From Arenibacter arenosicollis (GTDB lineage: Bacteria > Bacteroidota > Bacteroidia > Flavobacteriales > Flavobacteriaceae), in contig NZ_JACLHY010000035.1 of the NCBI RefSeq assembly GCF_014397245.1, positions 1 through 32,837 of the forward strand: DNA of 32,837 bases, written 5' to 3'. Made by a program: the position numbers and the translations under genes. Below, piece after piece: positions 25,153 through 32,837 of the stretch (position 1 is the first letter of the stretch; each line of letters starts with the position of its first letter). Under the pieces are notes generated by a model. That model was not told where the DNA came from and ran no database searches. It was given only the letters and a program-made list of their open reading frames with translations.

Positions 25153-26730
25153 CTATTGCCACAGAGGGTTTTGCTCCAATTTTCCTCCCAAATCTTTACT
25201 TTTTGTAATCTCATCAAATGGTATGGGTAGAAACTGATACTTACCCTCAGGAGCTCCCGCAATAATATTGGCCGCAGCTTGGGCCCGATCTATGGATTGT
25301 TGATTGGCACCGGCAGCAATTTCTATTGCAGGTAATGCCAAAACCGTCTCCTCAAGCAAGCCCCATCGTATCAAATCGGTTTTTCTGCCAAACCCTTCTC
25401 CTGCAAGTTCCCAGCGGCGCTCATTTTGTATGTCCTTTAAGGTAATTGTGGTCAATGCTGGCACATTTGCCCTCTGCCTAACCTTGTTAATGGCTGCCAA
25501 GGAAGCCTCACTAGAGCCTCCGAGCATAAATTCCGCTTCGGCAAGCATCAAATAAGCATCTGCCAAAAGCATGAGCCTGTTCGGAGCTCCGGATTGGCCG
25601 TTTGCTTCTGGATTCACAAACAAAGGATCTGCAACTGGTACTTTGGCACGCATAAACTTAGGTATGTAAATGTGATTAAATTGCGCAAAGGTGCCATCCT
25701 CAAGTGTGTGACTGTCGAATACATTATAGGCTAACCTAATATCATCAGCACTGTAGGAATCCGCTAGTCCTTTTCTCAATGTCACAGTTCCTGCCCTTGT
25801 CCAAATACCAAGTTCACTAAACGCCTTGCCAGCCGGACTGCTTCCTCCACCTTCCGAACCACCATTGGGATGAGCACCATTATGAATGTTGCTCGAAGCT
25901 ACGCCCACAAGATATTCCACACCAAAGATTATTTCATTGTGAAGGTCATTCCCTTCCCTGTATATTTCGCCATAAGGACCCAGTTCTGGGCCGTGAGGTG
26001 AATTCTGTGTAATTTCAATCAACTCAGTTCGAGCCTTGTCATATTGTTGCATCCACATATGGTAATGTGCTTTCATCATACGAGCAGCCCAAACTGTTAC
26101 TCTCCCACCACTTTGGTTCCATCTTCCTGTTGATAATTTTCCAGAACCAATAGCTTCTTCCAGGTCTGCTACCATCTCTGTTTGTATTGTAGCTGCCGAG
26201 GTCTTGCCTAAAAGGGAAACCGCATCTATATCTATTTCATCCCGCCAATACGGAACATCCCCGTAAATAGTGGTAAGCCTGTAATAAAAATGGGCTCGGT
26301 AGAACAGGGCTTGCGCAATTGTAGCTGATTTCTCGTCCTCACTAAGAGATGTTGACTGTGCTACACGTGCTAGCACCAAATTAGCATCCCTAACACCGGC
26401 GTATAATTGCTGCCATATTCCAGAAACTTCGGAATTTGAAGTGTTAAAGTCATAAGTCCCAACGGTGGTATTGGCGGGAATTCCATCACGGGCAACAACG
26501 CCTTCATCCGTGCCCAAAAACTGGTAAAAAAGCATAAATTGCCCAGTAACTTCATCCGTTTTGAGTCTTGCCTGAAGACCATTGAGAGCCAAATTAGCCT
26601 CATCTTGATTTGTAAAGAATTGATCGGGTGTGAGTAATCCTTTTGCATCTTCTTCCAATATATCACTACACCCCAATGTGACAATTGAAAGAACTATGAC
26701 AACTAGAAAATTAATATTTCTTATTTTCAT
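25153..26730 (-). CDS. SusD/RagB family surface glycan-binding lipoprotein
   Basis: SusD-like proteins cap the SusC channel on the cell surface and capture the glycan. The lipobox VTLGC gives a lipid-anchored Cys21. The N-terminal region (LTPDQFFTNQDEANLALNGL, about 33-52) and a TPR-like segment with ALFYRAHFYYRLTTIYGDVPYW (about 140-161) are typical, as is the C-terminal NERRWELAGEGFGRKTDLIRW (about 435-455). Length (525 aa) is normal. It follows susC by 26 nt. Ligand specificity cannot be read from the sequence; context suggests sulfated fucosylated oligosaccharides. Confidence 0.95.
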   Translation of the reverse strand: MKIRNINFLVVIVLSIVTLGCSDILEEDAKGLLTPDQFFTNQDEANLALNGLQARLKTDEVTGQFMLFYQFLGTDEGVVARDGIPANTTVGTYDFNTSNSEVSGIWQQLYAGVRDANLVLARVAQSTSLSEDEKSATIAQALFYRAHFYYRLTTIYGDVPYWRDEIDIDAVSLLGKTSAATIQTEMVADLEEAIGSGKLSTGRWNQSGGRVTVWAARMMKAHYHMWMQQYDKARTELIEITQNSPHGPELGPYGEIYREGNDLHNEIIFGVEYLVGVASSNIHNGAHPNGGSEGGGSSPAGKAFSELGIWTRAGTVTLRKGLADSYSADDIRLAYNVFDSHTLEDGTFAQFNHIYIPKFMRAKVPVADPLFVNPEANGQSGAPNRLMLLADAYLMLAEAEFMLGGSSEASLAAINKVRQRANVPALTTITLKDIQNERRWELAGEGFGRKTDLIRWGLLEETVLALPAIEIAAGANQQSIDRAQAAANIIAGAPEGKYQFLPIPFDEITKSKDLGGKLEQNPLWQ

Positions 26731-26756
26731 GATATTTATATTTTCAAATATTTTTA

Positions 26757-29700
26757 TTAAAACGTGAAATCAAAACCAAGTAAAAATGACCTATTCTGAG
26801 GGTAACTAATATTGTCGTAACCTCGCAAGGTATTGTTAGTTCCAAAACTACTTACATCGGGGTCAAACCCAAGGTAGTCCTTATCCTTAATTAGAAAAAG
26901 ATTCGTACCTGTAAGGGTAATCCTGAATTGGTTTATAGCCTTAAGCTTGGTAAGGGGCAGTGTGTATCCAAGTTGCAATGTTTTCAAACGTAAAAAGCTG
27001 GCGTTTTGGAGATACAATGTGCTGGATGTATTGAAGGAAGTACTATTGAATCCTGGTATTGTTGCGTTGTTAGGATCTTCAGGGGTCCAAATACCCTCCC
27101 TCAGGCGTGCATATGAATTTAATTGTGTTCCGTTTACTTGGTAAACATCGGTGTTGTAGTTCTCATTGCCTTGGGTAAACTGAAAGAATGCCTCAATATC
27201 AAAATTTTTATAGCGAATGTTATTTTGAAATCCTCCAAAAAAGTCTGGATTGGAAGAACCTATCACCCCTTTATCATTTTCGTCGACAATACCATCGGGC
27301 ACTCCATCTGGTCCACTAATATCGGTGAATATTGCATCTCCAGACGCGGGGTCTACCCCTTCGTAAAATGAGCCCCAAAAAGTACCTACTGCCTCTCCCA
27401 CAATTAACTGACTAGTAATATCATTGGAAGGAGACCCTAGCCTATGTGTGATTATCGAGGGTTTGCCGCCTAGGTCCAATACTTTGTTTTTGTAAGTTGA
27501 AACATTTAAATTGGTGGACCAGGTAAAATTATCTGTGCGAATCAGTATCACACCCAAACTCAAATCAAAACCTTTGTTTTCAAGTGTTCCTACATTTTGG
27601 AGTTGGGTGGTAAATCCTGTAAAAAAAGGTACTTCTGCTGCAAGCAAAAGATCTTCAGTTTTCTTGGAATAATAATCTATTTCTGCCGTTAGCCGACCAT
27701 CAAAAAAAGATGCCTCAAGCCCTATGTCAAACTGACTAGTAGTTTCCCATTTAAGATCAGGATTGGCCAAAGTGGTTTGTTGTGCCCCTATCACCGGAAT
27801 ACCATTTAAAATGGCTGTGGCATTGGTACCGATCGTAGGCAAGGTAGAAAACGGATCAACACCGGAATTACCAGTAAGTCCATAACTTGCCCTCAGTTTT
27901 AAGTTATCTATTGCTTTACTATTTTTAATGAAGTTTTCTTCAGATAATTTCCAGGCTATCGCAGCTGAGGGAAATGTAGAATATTTGTTATTGGCCCCTA
28001 GACGGGATGAACCATCACGCCTAACGGATAAGGTTAACAGATATCTGTCATTATACGAATAATTTATTCTCCCAAGTAGCGAATTCAACCCAAACTCAGA
28101 ATAATCGCTGTCTATCCCAGTCTCCTCTATAGGTGCCAATTCCAAGGCATTGAATTCAACCCCATCACTCGGTAGTTCATTGGCAACAATTGAAGTGGAC
28201 TGGGTCTCCGATTTTTGCACAGTGGCCCCCACTAAAACATTAAGTGAATGTTTGTCAAAAAGTACAGAATAATTTAAGGTATTTTCATTGAGTAATGAAG
28301 TGGTGTTCTCTTCATTTATAGAAGCGTTGGCCAATCTACCAGAGATTATTTTAGATGGATTTATTGAAGGTACAAATCGATTTCGTTTACTATGGGTAAA
28401 ATCGCCGCCAAAAGTCGACCTTAATTTAAGCCCCTTTGCCAACTGAGCCTCTATAAATGTGTTGGCAAGCACACGATCATAAATTGTCTCATCCAAGTTA
28501 AGTTCGGTGTTGGCCAGTAAATTTCCCCCGCCATTATCTATCCCAATATTGTATACGGAGTAGTTTCCATCTTCATCATAGGGAGGTTTCAATGGGTCTT
28601 CCCTTACTAACGACAGTGTACTAATCAGGTTATTGTTAGTCTTTGACCTGGAAAGGGAAAGGTTTACCCCAACCTTGAAAACATTGGATAATTTATGGTC
28701 TATATTTGTTCGAAGAGAATATCTCGAAAAGTCAGATCCTTTAATAATCCCTTCCTGTGAAAAATACCCAAAAGAAGTATAATGTTTTGTTTTTTCATCC
28801 CCACCTGAAACAGATACCTGATAATCAGAAAAAAAAGCTGCTCTCGTAATCTCATCCTGCCAATTAGTTTCTTGCCCAGGTAGATTATTCAAATCAAAAA
28901 GGCCAGGGTTTAGTTTATTTCTATACTCAGCAAATTCACGTCCAGTCTGCACGTCTATCCTTTCTGGCAATACTTGTACACCCTGTGCGCTCCTCAAGTT
29001 AACTTGTAACTTGCCGATTTTACCTTTTTTTGTTGTTATTAAAATTACTCCATTGGCACCTCTGGAACCATATATAGCGGTCGAAGAGGCATCTTTGAGG
29101 ATTTCAATCGACTCTATATCATTTGGATTGATAGTATTAAGGTTACCCCCCCCAATGAATCCATCAACCACATAAAGCGGCTCATTTCCAGCAGTAATCG
29201 AATTTCCTCCTCTTATTCTAATCGTTGCGCCTGTGCCCGGAGCTCCATTTTGAGAGGTTACAAAAACACCTGCAGCCCTTCCCTGAATAGCCTGATCCAA
29301 GTTTGAAACAGGTGCTACAAATGCCTCCTCGGCCTTTACGGATGAAACTGAACCAGTCAGGTCCTTCCTCCTTACGGTACCATACCCAACAACAACAACC
29401 TCGTCTAGCCCAGCCGCACTCTCTTCCAGAACAATTCGCAATGCAGTTTGGCCATTTACAGGGATTTCCTTATTGGCAAAACCAATATAAGAAATTACTA
29501 AAACAGCGTTGGCATTCCCCAAGTTAATAGAAAAATTCCCATCAAAATCGGCTGTTACACCATTGGTTGTTCCCTTTTCAACTATATTGGCACCAGGCAG
29601 GGGGTTACCATCCTTATCGGTAATAGAACCAGATATAATCTCTTGAACTACTGGATTTGTGTATTCCACTTTTTGGGGATTTATGATAGGCGTGTCCATA

Positions 29701-30059
29701 CGCCGTAACAAATAGACCCTCCGGTCATTTACATTATAAGTGGTCCGGGTATTTATGAAAATTCGGTTAAGAATATCCTCTATCTTTTCGTTATTTACCC
29801 CGATAGAAATAATACGATTCAAATCAACATCCTCAATCTTGTAAACAAATTGAAATTCTGTTGTACTCTCAATCTCATCTATAATTTGGCCTACAGAAAC
29901 ATTGTTAAGGTTTAATGTAATTTTAGCTCGCTGTGCATAGCTGTCATTGGCCTTTAGCGAAAAAAAGGCGACCAATACAAACAGGATACTCAATTTCATT
30001 TTTAGGTCAAATTTAAATATAGGGCTGCGCCTTCTTGTTTTATAAAGAAGTTTTTTCAT
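26757..30059 (-). CDS. SusC-type TonB-dependent transporter with N-terminal STN signalling domain
   Basis: This outer-membrane channel imports glycan with energy from TonB. Domains in order: signal peptide (possibly from Met21, cleaved near residue 42), STN/secretin domain (45-117; VSVGQIIDEIE), a carboxypeptidase D-like regulatory domain (142-212), TonB box DEVVVVGYG (219-227), plug with IRGGNSITAGNEPLYVVDGF (about 282-301), and a beta-barrel ending in the aromatic FLLGFDFTF. At 1100 aa it is full length. The STN domain is the element that in other systems contacts an anti-sigma factor, and a fecR/sigma pair lies directly upstream. The 165-bp gap before it is the likely site of the ECF-dependent promoter. 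Confidence 0.95.
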   Translation of the reverse strand: MKKLLYKTRRRSPIFKFDLKMKLSILFVLVAFFSLKANDSYAQRAKITLNLNNVSVGQIIDEIESTTEFQFVYKIEDVDLNRIISIGVNNEKIEDILNRIFINTRTTYNVNDRRVYLLRRMDTPIINPQKVEYTNPVVQEIISGSITDKDGNPLPGANIVEKGTTNGVTADFDGNFSINLGNANAVLVISYIGFANKEIPVNGQTALRIVLEESAAGLDEVVVVGYGTVRRKDLTGSVSSVKAEEAFVAPVSNLDQAIQGRAAGVFVTSQNGAPGTGATIRIRGGNSITAGNEPLYVVDGFIGGGNLNTINPNDIESIEILKDASSTAIYGSRGANGVILITTKKGKIGKLQVNLRSAQGVQVLPERIDVQTGREFAEYRNKLNPGLFDLNNLPGQETNWQDEITRAAFFSDYQVSVSGGDEKTKHYTSFGYFSQEGIIKGSDFSRYSLRTNIDHKLSNVFKVGVNLSLSRSKTNNNLISTLSLVREDPLKPPYDEDGNYSVYNIGIDNGGGNLLANTELNLDETIYDRVLANTFIEAQLAKGLKLRSTFGGDFTHSKRNRFVPSINPSKIISGRLANASINEENTTSLLNENTLNYSVLFDKHSLNVLVGATVQKSETQSTSIVANELPSDGVEFNALELAPIEETGIDSDYSEFGLNSLLGRINYSYNDRYLLTLSVRRDGSSRLGANNKYSTFPSAAIAWKLSEENFIKNSKAIDNLKLRASYGLTGNSGVDPFSTLPTIGTNATAILNGIPVIGAQQTTLANPDLKWETTSQFDIGLEASFFDGRLTAEIDYYSKKTEDLLLAAEVPFFTGFTTQLQNVGTLENKGFDLSLGVILIRTDNFTWSTNLNVSTYKNKVLDLGGKPSIITHRLGSPSNDITSQLIVGEAVGTFWGSFYEGVDPASGDAIFTDISGPDGVPDGIVDENDKGVIGSSNPDFFGGFQNNIRYKNFDIEAFFQFTQGNENYNTDVYQVNGTQLNSYARLREGIWTPEDPNNATIPGFNSTSFNTSSTLYLQNASFLRLKTLQLGYTLPLTKLKAINQFRITLTGTNLFLIKDKDYLGFDPDVSSFGTNNTLRGYDNISYPQNRSFLLGFDFTF

Positions 30060-30224
30060 ACTTTTAAAGTGTTTTAAGGTGGTTAATTATTTTTTTTAAT
30101 CACTGTTAGCAAATCGGGAAATGTTCGAGCATTTTCCGTTTTTTTTTGTTATGTTCTAAGGTGATTCTTGGTGGTTATTTTTTTCTTTTCATTGGCTTAT
30201 TTTTGTTTGGTTTATATATAATGG
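30060..30224 (-). promoter_or_regulatory. Upstream region of the susC operon; likely ECF-dependent promoter
   Basis: This 165-bp gap lies between fecR and susC and is very T-rich on the + strand. It contains two similar blocks (AAGGTGGTTAATTATTTTT near 30076 and GGTGGTTATTTTTTTC near 30171) and a hairpin. In comparable loci the sigma factor acts here, but I cannot point to a consensus box. Confidence 0.35.
30115..30147 (+). terminator. Intrinsic-terminator-like hairpin reading against the PUL genes
   Basis: CGGGAAATG (30115-30123), loop TTCGAG, CATTTTCCG (30130-30138), then nine T (30139-30147). The + strand RNA has a full 9-bp stem with one G-U pair; the - strand has an A-C mismatch and no U-run. 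It is thus oriented to stop antisense transcription, or the match is incidental. Confidence 0.45.
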
Positions 30225-31346
30225 TTATTTAATCTCTATGTCTCCTGTGCTTGTAATCTTAAAATCAATTCCATAATTATCTTTAAGTTCTTGTAGAACC
30301 TCCTCTATGGTTTGGTTTCCAAAGTTGGCATTGAATTTTTTAGATGCCAAATCTTTATTTTGGTTCAGAATAACTACATTATAATGTCTTTCCAGTTTTT
30401 TAACAATATTGCCAAAAGACATATTGCGAAAGATCAATTCTCCGCCCATCCAAGATGTATATAAACTTGTAATAACCTTATCTGTAGTAATACTTTTATT
30501 ATTCTTGTTAAAGCTACCCTTGAACCCTGGTTTCAACAAGACAACATTCTTAGGGTCATATTTCTCTTCAGCTTCGTGTAAGCTAACAGCACCTTCTACC
30601 AAAACCACATCGGAAGTCTCATCCTCGGGATAAGCCGAAACATTGAATTTTGTTCCCAAAACCCTTACATTCATTTTATCAGTATTAACAATAAACGGAC
30701 GTAGGGAATCTTTGGCTACATCTAAAAATGCCTCTCCAATAACGTAAACATTTCTTTCTTGGCCCTTTAAAAATTTAACTGGATATTTTAGCGACGATCC
30801 CGCATTTAAGTATGCTTTGGTTCCATCTGACAAACGCAGAACAAAAGTTTTTCCAAAAGGTACTGTTAAGGTATTGTACACAAGTTCTTCTATGCCCTCA
30901 GAATTCGAATATACTAGCTCATGTCCTTTTTGCTGACCTAGAACACTTCCCTCCTTGTCCGTTAATATGACTGAGCCATTTTCTTCAATGATTCTTGTAC
31001 TACCATCTTCTAATTCCAAAGTAATGGCGTTTTGAGGAACCTCACTTTTGTGTAAAATGTTGTTGTTTTGATAGTAAAAGTACCCAACCATTAAAAGACC
31101 GACTAAGATCGCTGCAGCGGAAGTAAAAACCCTCCAATCTAAACGACTACCCGAAAAGGTATTTAGTCTTACGTTCTTCCAAACAATATTTTTTACACTA
31201 TTTTTGTCGGTCTCGTTTTTAAAGTGTTGATTGTAATTTTCTGAAATCTGCTCTTTCTCAAATTTCTGCAGAATCATTTTTTCATTTTCAGAAATAGTTC
31301 CATCAAGGTACTTATCCAACAACTTCCTAAATTCTTTTTCGTGCAT
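30225..31346 (-). CDS. FecR-family anti-sigma factor
   Basis: This inner-membrane regulator holds the ECF sigma factor until the SusC STN domain signals. Residues 1-70 form the cytoplasmic sigma-binding part (LLDKYLDGTISENEKMILQ), 73-92 a single transmembrane helix (VFTSAAAILVGLLMVGYFYY), and the periplasmic part holds the FecR domain (about 155-255; VPFGKTFVLRLSDGTKAYLN, then FIVNTDKMNVRVLGTKFNV). The C-terminal DUF4974 domain (about 310-370; MSFGNIVKKLERHYNV) resembles an STN domain and may pair with the one in SusC. The length (373 aa) is normal. It follows the sigma gene by 144 bp. Confidence 0.93.
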   Translation of the reverse strand: MHEKEFRKLLDKYLDGTISENEKMILQKFEKEQISENYNQHFKNETDKNSVKNIVWKNVRLNTFSGSRLDWRVFTSAAAILVGLLMVGYFYYQNNNILHKSEVPQNAITLELEDGSTRIIEENGSVILTDKEGSVLGQQKGHELVYSNSEGIEELVYNTLTVPFGKTFVLRLSDGTKAYLNAGSSLKYPVKFLKGQERNVYVIGEAFLDVAKDSLRPFIVNTDKMNVRVLGTKFNVSAYPEDETSDVVLVEGAVSLHEAEEKYDPKNVVLLKPGFKGSFNKNNKSITTDKVITSLYTSWMGGELIFRNMSFGNIVKKLERHYNVVILNQNKDLASKKFNANFGNQTIEEVLQELKDNYGIDFKITSTGDIEIK

Positions 31347-31490
31347 TTGCTTATCCTATAATATTAAGAACCAAAATGTGCCTATGACTCACATCACATA
31401 TTTGTATTTAACATATATTTAACATTTTTAAAAGTTGAATATTACACCCCTAAAATGTGAGTTACAATGTCCATCAATACAGCGCGCTTC
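31347..31490 (-). promoter_or_regulatory. Spacer between sigma and fecR genes with inverted and direct repeats
   Basis: TGACTCACAT (31385-31394) and ATGTGAGTTA (31455-31464) are inverted repeats with one wobble. Between them, TTTAACATA occurs twice about 12 nt apart. A separate promoter for fecR or an operator is possible; nothing decisive. Confidence 0.3.
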
Positions 31491-32069
31491 TTAAAACAAT
31501 AAAAAATAGATAAAAGAAAAGAAGTAAAGTGAGGCCAAATGTCGTCGAATGACCCTCAGAGCTAAGGAAACTTGATTCTCAACGGACCTTTTTGATATGC
31601 CTAATTTTAAAGCAATCTCCTCATTAGGTATATCATCTATACGGCTCAATGTGAAAATTTGTTGACATCTAGGAGACAACTCTTCCAAAGACTTGTCTAT
31701 AAGTTTTTGGGTCGCCTCTAGATTTTGTTGATTTTCAACATTAGAACTTTCTATTACTAAAGAATCAATAGTTTTAAGTTGAGTAGTGGTAAATTTATTA
31801 TCCCTTAAATATTTATAACAGCCATAGCGGACAGCACGAAAAATATACGCCTCAAAATTTGAAATCACTAATTTTCCCCTTTGATTCCATAAATTTATCC
31901 ATATATCCTGCACAATATCCTGTGCTACATCCCTATCCGTAAGAATAGAATTTGCCTTTACGAGCATAACCTCCCAATATTGATCAAATAGTGTTTTAAA
32001 CGCTTTTTGATTACCATTACGGAAGTGGGTAAGAAGTAAATCGTTATTATGAGTTTTATTTGGAAACAC
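31491..32069 (-). CDS. ECF (sigma-70 family) RNA polymerase sigma factor
   Basis: This directs RNA polymerase to the PUL promoter once FecR releases it. Region 2 spans about residues 10-90, with DVAQDIVQDIWINLW (47-61) and NFEAYIFRAVRYGCYKYLRD (71-90). Region 4 (about 127-178) has LEELSPRCQQIFTLSRIDDI and the helix-turn-helix SKRSVENQVSLALRVIRRHL. The start is a GTG immediately after an in-frame stop, so no longer N-terminus is possible. The last 14 residues are strongly hydrophobic (LYFFSFIYFLLF), a tail I recall from other Bacteroidota ECF factors. It is the first gene of the PUL. Confidence 0.93.
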   Translation of the reverse strand: MFPNKTHNNDLLLTHFRNGNQKAFKTLFDQYWEVMLVKANSILTDRDVAQDIVQDIWINLWNQRGKLVISNFEAYIFRAVRYGCYKYLRDNKFTTTQLKTIDSLVIESSNVENQQNLEATQKLIDKSLEELSPRCQQIFTLSRIDDIPNEEIALKLGISKRSVENQVSLALRVIRRHLASLYFFSFIYFLLF

Positions 32070-32484
32070 TTATACTAATTGTTCAATTATTTACCGTTAA
32101 AGATGATAAATGTATAAAAAAAGTAATTGATTTTTAGCAAATAAAAATATTTTAAATTCCATTTCATATATATTGCCATCTCAGAAATGTAGATAATGGC
32201 CATGGTTTTCTGGAATTATTAAGTTTAAATTATAAAAATAAAAAATATTCATGCAGGGCTTTTTAATTGAAATTTAATAACAATAGTTTTATCTTATTTA
32301 ACGTTATAGGTGCTTCCTAGGCCAAAGTGGTGTATTTACTAATTCAATAAATAATGCGATTTGTATTCCTAAAAAATACAACGTATTTTTCCTTAAAATT
32401 TAATATTAATACAGTAAACGATTTCGTAAACGTTTTTATAAAATTAAGGGCATTTTAGGGGAATGATTGGGAATTTTTTCAAAT

Positions 32485-32528
32485 TCATAACCCGGAGGTC
32501 GGGGGATCGTGCCCCCCTCTCGCTACCA
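32485..32528 (+). pseudogene. Decayed 3' fragment of a Met-type tRNA; possible attachment-site scar
   Basis: The sequence starts in the anticodon loop (TCATAA, anticodon CAT), continues CCCGGAGGTC, then a T-arm with GGGGG/CCCCC and loop ATCGTGC, and ends TCTCGCTACCA including CCA. The T-loop departs from TTCRANY at two sites. No matching 5' acceptor strand or D-arm lies upstream, so it is not a functional tRNA. Elements that integrate in tRNA genes leave such 3' copies. Confidence 0.6.
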
Positions 32529-32541
32529 GTAAATACAGGGA

Positions 32542-32569
32542 CCCAGGAGTTTATGCTTCTGGGTTTTTT
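32542..32569 (+). terminator. Rho-independent terminator after the tRNA fragment
   Basis: CCCAGGAG (32542-32549), loop TTTATG, CTTCTGGG (32556-32563), then six T (32564-32569). The stem is 8 bp with one G-U pair. It suits a terminator of the original tRNA transcript. Confidence 0.7.
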
Positions 32570-32574
32570 ACTTC

Positions 32575-32595
32575 TGTACAACATATGTACAACAT
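32575..32595. repeat. Direct repeat TGTACAACAT, 11-bp period
   Basis: TGTACAACAT occurs at 32575-32584 and 32586-32595. One helical turn apart and next to a tRNA scar, the pair could be recombinase arm-type or regulator binding sites. Confidence 0.4.
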
Positions 32596-32837
32596 TTAGG
32601 ATTTAGCTTCATAATTATACATTCTCTTCCAAAATACCTAACACAACACTTTAACTCTCCTTTTACCGGTAAATTGGTTCTACCCTCAGTTTATCGTTGG
32701 GATTATTATGGGATCATGTCCAAAATCTGGGTTTTTACCATTTTAAGAATATAATTTAATCAAGCGATATAAGAAGTATTCCGTATTCCTGACTCCCCTA
32801 AATTGTGATCTAAAAGCCTTTACTTTGGCATTAAAGG

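Larger units (their letters stand above)
32070..32837. other. 768-bp non-coding region upstream of the PUL sigma gene
   Basis: No credible gene is seen on either strand. It is strongly AT-rich up to about 32450 and holds a hairpin AAAAATAC/GTATTTTT (32372-32390), a tRNA 3'-end fragment (32485-32528), a terminator (32542-32569) and a direct repeat TGTACAACAT (32575-32595). The promoter of the sigma gene should lie in the first ~150 bp, but no consensus stands out. Confidence 0.5.

Noticed and set aside
32372..32390. Hairpin AAAAATAC/GTATTTTT as a terminator
   Set aside because: It is AT-only apart from one pair, has no gene ending nearby and could arise by chance.
32485..32528. Functional tRNA-Met
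   Set aside because: No 5' acceptor strand or D-arm is present, and the T-loop departs from consensus.
32570..32837. Integrase gene or remnant on the - strand at the window end
   Set aside because: I looked for one because of the tRNA scar, but all frames are broken by stops and no recombinase motif is visible.

Overview
The window looks like chromosomal DNA of a marine, algae-associated member of the Bacteroidota, probably class Flavobacteriia. The evidence is a SusC/SusD pair with an ECF sigma/FecR regulator, many S1 sulfatases with Bacteroidota-type signal peptides or lipoboxes, AT-rich spacers and generally weak Shine-Dalgarno sequences. Genus cannot be fixed from sequence reading alone.

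Layout. (1) 1-748: the C-terminal end of one gene, a single small orphan gene, and a ~160-bp palindromic intergenic repeat that resembles a gene-cassette recombination site. (2) 749-7596, + strand: a tightly coupled defence operon made of a C5-cytosine DNA methyltransferase, a MutL/Hsp90-fold (GHKL, MORC-like) ATPase, a Z1-domain SF2-type ATPase and a PD-(D/E)XK protein of the DUF4420 type. Genes overlap by 1-4 nt. The ATPase gene is split by a -1 frame change near 3360, with its C-terminal third continuing in another frame up to the start of the Z1 gene. (3) 8087-12453, + strand: a plasmid- or ICE-like replication module with two unknown genes, a ribbon-helix-helix protein, a RepA-like AAA ATPase, a 63-aa protein and a zinc-ribbon/Toprim-like (DUF6371-type) protein. 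It carries unusual DNA: a 54-bp inverted repeat, four helically phased TGACACA iterons, a 12-bp hairpin and a 50-bp near-perfect array of six TCGTAA half-sites. No integrase or relaxase is visible. (4) 12674-32069, - strand: a polysaccharide utilization locus (PUL). In transcription order it is ECF sigma factor, FecR anti-sigma, SusC with an STN domain, SusD, S1 sulfatase, GH29 alpha-L-fucosidase, three more S1 sulfatases and a GH141-like beta-helix protein, with the fourth and last of those sulfatases lying just before the GH141-like gene (five sulfatases in all). (5) 32070-32837: non-coding, with a decayed 3' fragment of a Met-type tRNA, a strong terminator and a short direct repeat, suggesting an integration-site scar next to the PUL.

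How the genes work together. The PUL looks like a system for sulfated, fucose-containing glycans such as fucoidan fragments. The ligand is imported by SusCD; the STN domain of SusC probably signals through FecR to release the sigma factor. Periplasmic or surface sulfatases strip sulfate so that GH29 and the GH141-like enzyme can remove fucose. No endo-fucanase is present, so the substrate may be oligosaccharides made by enzymes encoded elsewhere. The left part of the window is an accessory island (defence plus mobile-element replication genes) abutting this PUL, and the tRNA scar at the far side raises the possibility that the PUL also arrived by integration.
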